From an uncultured Bacilli bacterium (GTDB lineage: Bacteria; Bacillota_I; Bacilli_A; RF39; UBA660), in the NCBI GenBank assembly GCA_947632625.1, contig CANRPZ010000001.1, positions 1-41,726 on the forward strand: DNA of 41,726 nt. Reading direction: 5' to 3'. The translations under genes were made by a program, and so were the position numbers. The number at the start of each line of letters is the position of its first letter. The stretch's first letter is position 1. Shown piece by piece: positions 41,693 through 41,726 of the stretch. The notes beneath the pieces were generated by a model. It was not told the DNA's origin, did no database searches, and saw nothing but the letters and a program-made list of their open reading frames with translations.

Positions 41693-41726
41693 AGAGGAGG
41701 TTTGATAAAGATGAAAACTAAGACTT
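41693..41726 (+). CDS. Start of an unknown gene at the window edge
   Basis: AGAGGAGG at about 41694-41701, then an ATG at 41711 (MKTKT...) running off the window. The ribosome site can pair with CTCTTATAG just before it, so it may be partly hidden in a hairpin. It lies just past the broken MazG-like gene and might be a transposase or other mobile gene; too little is visible to tell. Confidence 0.35.

Noticed and set aside
1..41726. CRISPR arrays and tRNA or rRNA genes
   Set aside because: No regularly spaced repeats and no tRNA- or rRNA-like sequence were seen on either strand on reading.

Overview
This window comes from an AT-rich, spore-forming low-GC Gram-positive bacterium (Bacillota, most likely class Bacilli or a deep relative near the Erysipelotrichia). 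Three sporulation genes occur together: gpr, spoIIP and a spoVD-type penicillin-binding protein. Gene order also matches Bacillus. rpsT diverges from gpr-spoIIP-(yqxA slot), and mraZ-rsmH-ftsL-pbpB-spoVD-mraY form a division/cell-wall cluster, followed by lepA and the hemW region. I cannot name the genus.

Layout. 1-1,280: a T-box-controlled operon (HD hydrolase, valS), running off the left edge. 1,262-7,178: two paralogous membrane-anchored WG-like repeat proteins, a VanS/VanR-like two-component pair and a C39-type peptidase. 7,179-7,500: mostly non-coding, with a possible decayed reading frame. 7,501-12,730: glycerophosphodiesterase, a cadherin-like membrane protein, hemW, two unknown genes and lepA. 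12,791-27,827: the dcw-like cluster, read on the minus strand from mraZ (right) to mraY (left). 27,972-30,735: efp, rpmG and a third class B PBP. 30,800-34,997: a DUF2624-like gene, nfo, a pilin-like gene, a YqxA-position protein, spoIIP, gpr and rpsT. 35,049-41,378: transglutaminase-like protein, miaA, mscL, FAD-dependent dehydrogenase, PF06541 membrane protein and a UgtP-like glycosyltransferase. The right end holds a truncated MazG-like gene and the start of another gene.

Main discovery. spoVD is split by a 5,508-bp element (14,717-20,224). It encodes a large serine recombinase, a 61-residue protein that could be its directionality factor, an ABC ATPase with three membrane proteins, and a small secreted protein. 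Both junctions carry the same 6-bp core GGTTAC. Joining the junctions at this core restores, in frame, a 635-residue SpoVD with all three catalytic motifs. The element ends carry a 12-bp inverted repeat, each copy exactly 10 bp from the core, so the circular form would have a perfectly symmetric attP. The break falls right after the SxN motif, one codon after the second of two cysteines spaced as in the redox-controlled pair of Bacillus SpoVD. The arrangement resembles skin/sigK and SPbeta/spsM, where a sporulation gene is restored by programmed excision. Excision here is inferred, not shown.

How the genes work together. Most of the window serves envelope construction and spore formation: lipid I synthesis (MraY), septal and elongation transpeptidases, MraZ/RsmH control, SpoIIP for engulfment, GPR for germination, and SpoVD for spore cortex. 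Signalling (VanRS-like), glycolipid synthesis (UgtP-like) and osmotic protection (MscL) also concern the envelope.
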